Shown here: one piece after another, positions 13,797-13,963 of the stretch
Layout: each line of letters starts with the position of its first letter
Position numbering within the stretch: the first letter of the stretch is position 1
Source: PVC group bacterium
Lineage (GTDB): Bacteria > Verrucomicrobiota > Kiritimatiellia > SS1-B-03-39 > PXDE01
Assembly: GCA_003566475.1 (NCBI GenBank)
Contig: PXDE01000620.1
Location: 1 to 13,963 of the forward strand
DNA length: 13,963 bases
Reading direction: 5' to 3'
The notes under the pieces: generated by a model
The model's input: the letters and a program-made list of their open reading frames with translations, nothing else
Told to the model about the DNA's origin: nothing
Database searches by the model: none
Position numbers and translations under genes: made by a program

Positions 13797-13865
13797 ACTC
13801 ACCCGATTTCGCGGATAAGCCGTTGGTCCGCACAAGCATATGATCGAACGGGCGAGGCCCCGGTA

Positions 13866-13894
13866 GTCCGCTGTTCCCGCCCTGCGGGACGGAC
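13866..13894. repeat. Hairpin in the terminal intergenic stretch
   Basis: TCCCGC and GCGGGA pair around CCT, and GTCCG/CGGAC extends the stem after a 4-nt bulge. There is no T-tract and no gene beside it. Confidence 0.4.
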
Positions 13895-13963
13895 CGCGCG
13901 TGGAACGAGCCTGCCTGGGCGGAAGAAAAGCCATGGTCGGACCTTCCTCTTGCCAGGCGCGGC

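Larger units (their letters stand above)
12644..13963. other. 1.3-kb tail without convincing genes, a mosaic of repeats
   Basis: Both strands carry only short, overlapping, Arg/Ser/Pro-rich frames with weak third-position bias. The region holds a GGATGG satellite, composite repeat copy B, a 21-bp tandem palindrome, units R3 and R4 of the GTAGCC family, a 9-bp tandem repeat, a hairpin-rich motif near 13725-13796 and a hairpin at 13866-13894. I see nothing specific in 13895-13963. Confidence 0.7.

Noticed and set aside
13799..13963. Possible 3' end of a minus-strand gene ending at the TGA complement near 13799
   Set aside because: About 54 codons with only about 63 percent G/C third positions, far below the real genes here, and it spans a hairpin; treated as noncoding.
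13797..13963. tRNA or other structural RNA gene in the tail
   Set aside because: The hairpin at 13866-13894 does not extend to a cloverleaf or any RNA family I recognise.

Overview
This window comes from a very GC-rich Gram-negative bacterium; third codon positions are almost always G or C. An lpxB gene implies an outer membrane with lipid A. A secreted PQQ-type propeller protein, a heparinase II/III-like protein, a DUF4143 ATPase and long intergenic tracts of decayed palindromic repeats fit the Verrucomicrobiota/Kiritimatiellota/Lentisphaerota part of the PVC superphylum. This placement is inferred from gene content and style, not from a marker gene.

Layout. Bases 1-95 are the 3' tail of an unidentified gene. 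Bases 209-6043 hold three same-strand genes: a secreted PQQ-like beta-propeller/TPR-like protein, a secreted protein of twenty leucine-rich repeats, and zwf (glucose-6-phosphate dehydrogenase). The last two are 1 nt apart. Bases 6044-6735 are a 690-bp repeat-filled intergenic region. lpxB follows (6736-7866), then a DUF4143 AAA ATPase (7975-9204) whose AT-rich palindromic promoter stands out from its surroundings. rsgA (9235-10299, minus strand) converges on the ATPase. Bases 10300-10759 hold a GGATGG minisatellite and two tandem 134-bp repeats. A heparinase II/III-like gene (10760-12643) comes next, with a recognisable promoter and Shine-Dalgarno sequence. The last 1.3 kb (12644-13963) has no convincing gene and is a mosaic of repeats.

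How the parts relate. The genes are mostly unrelated housekeeping and envelope functions: central carbon metabolism (zwf), lipid A synthesis (lpxB), 30S ribosome maturation (rsgA), two exported repeat-scaffold proteins, a probable intracellular polysaccharide or oligosaccharide lyase, and a mobile-type ATPase. I see no defence system, CRISPR array, secondary-metabolite cluster or transposase.

The most unusual content is intergenic. A composite element of about 280 bp is present twice in opposite orientation (6061-6331 plus, 12772-13060 minus) with the same internal order. A second family of 134-169-bp units, bounded by CGGCTAC/GTAGCCG inverted repeats, occurs in tandem on both sides of the heparinase gene. 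Several smaller tandem palindromes accompany them. These look like REP/MITE-type elements. No RAYT or other transposase lies in the window, so how they move cannot be judged here.
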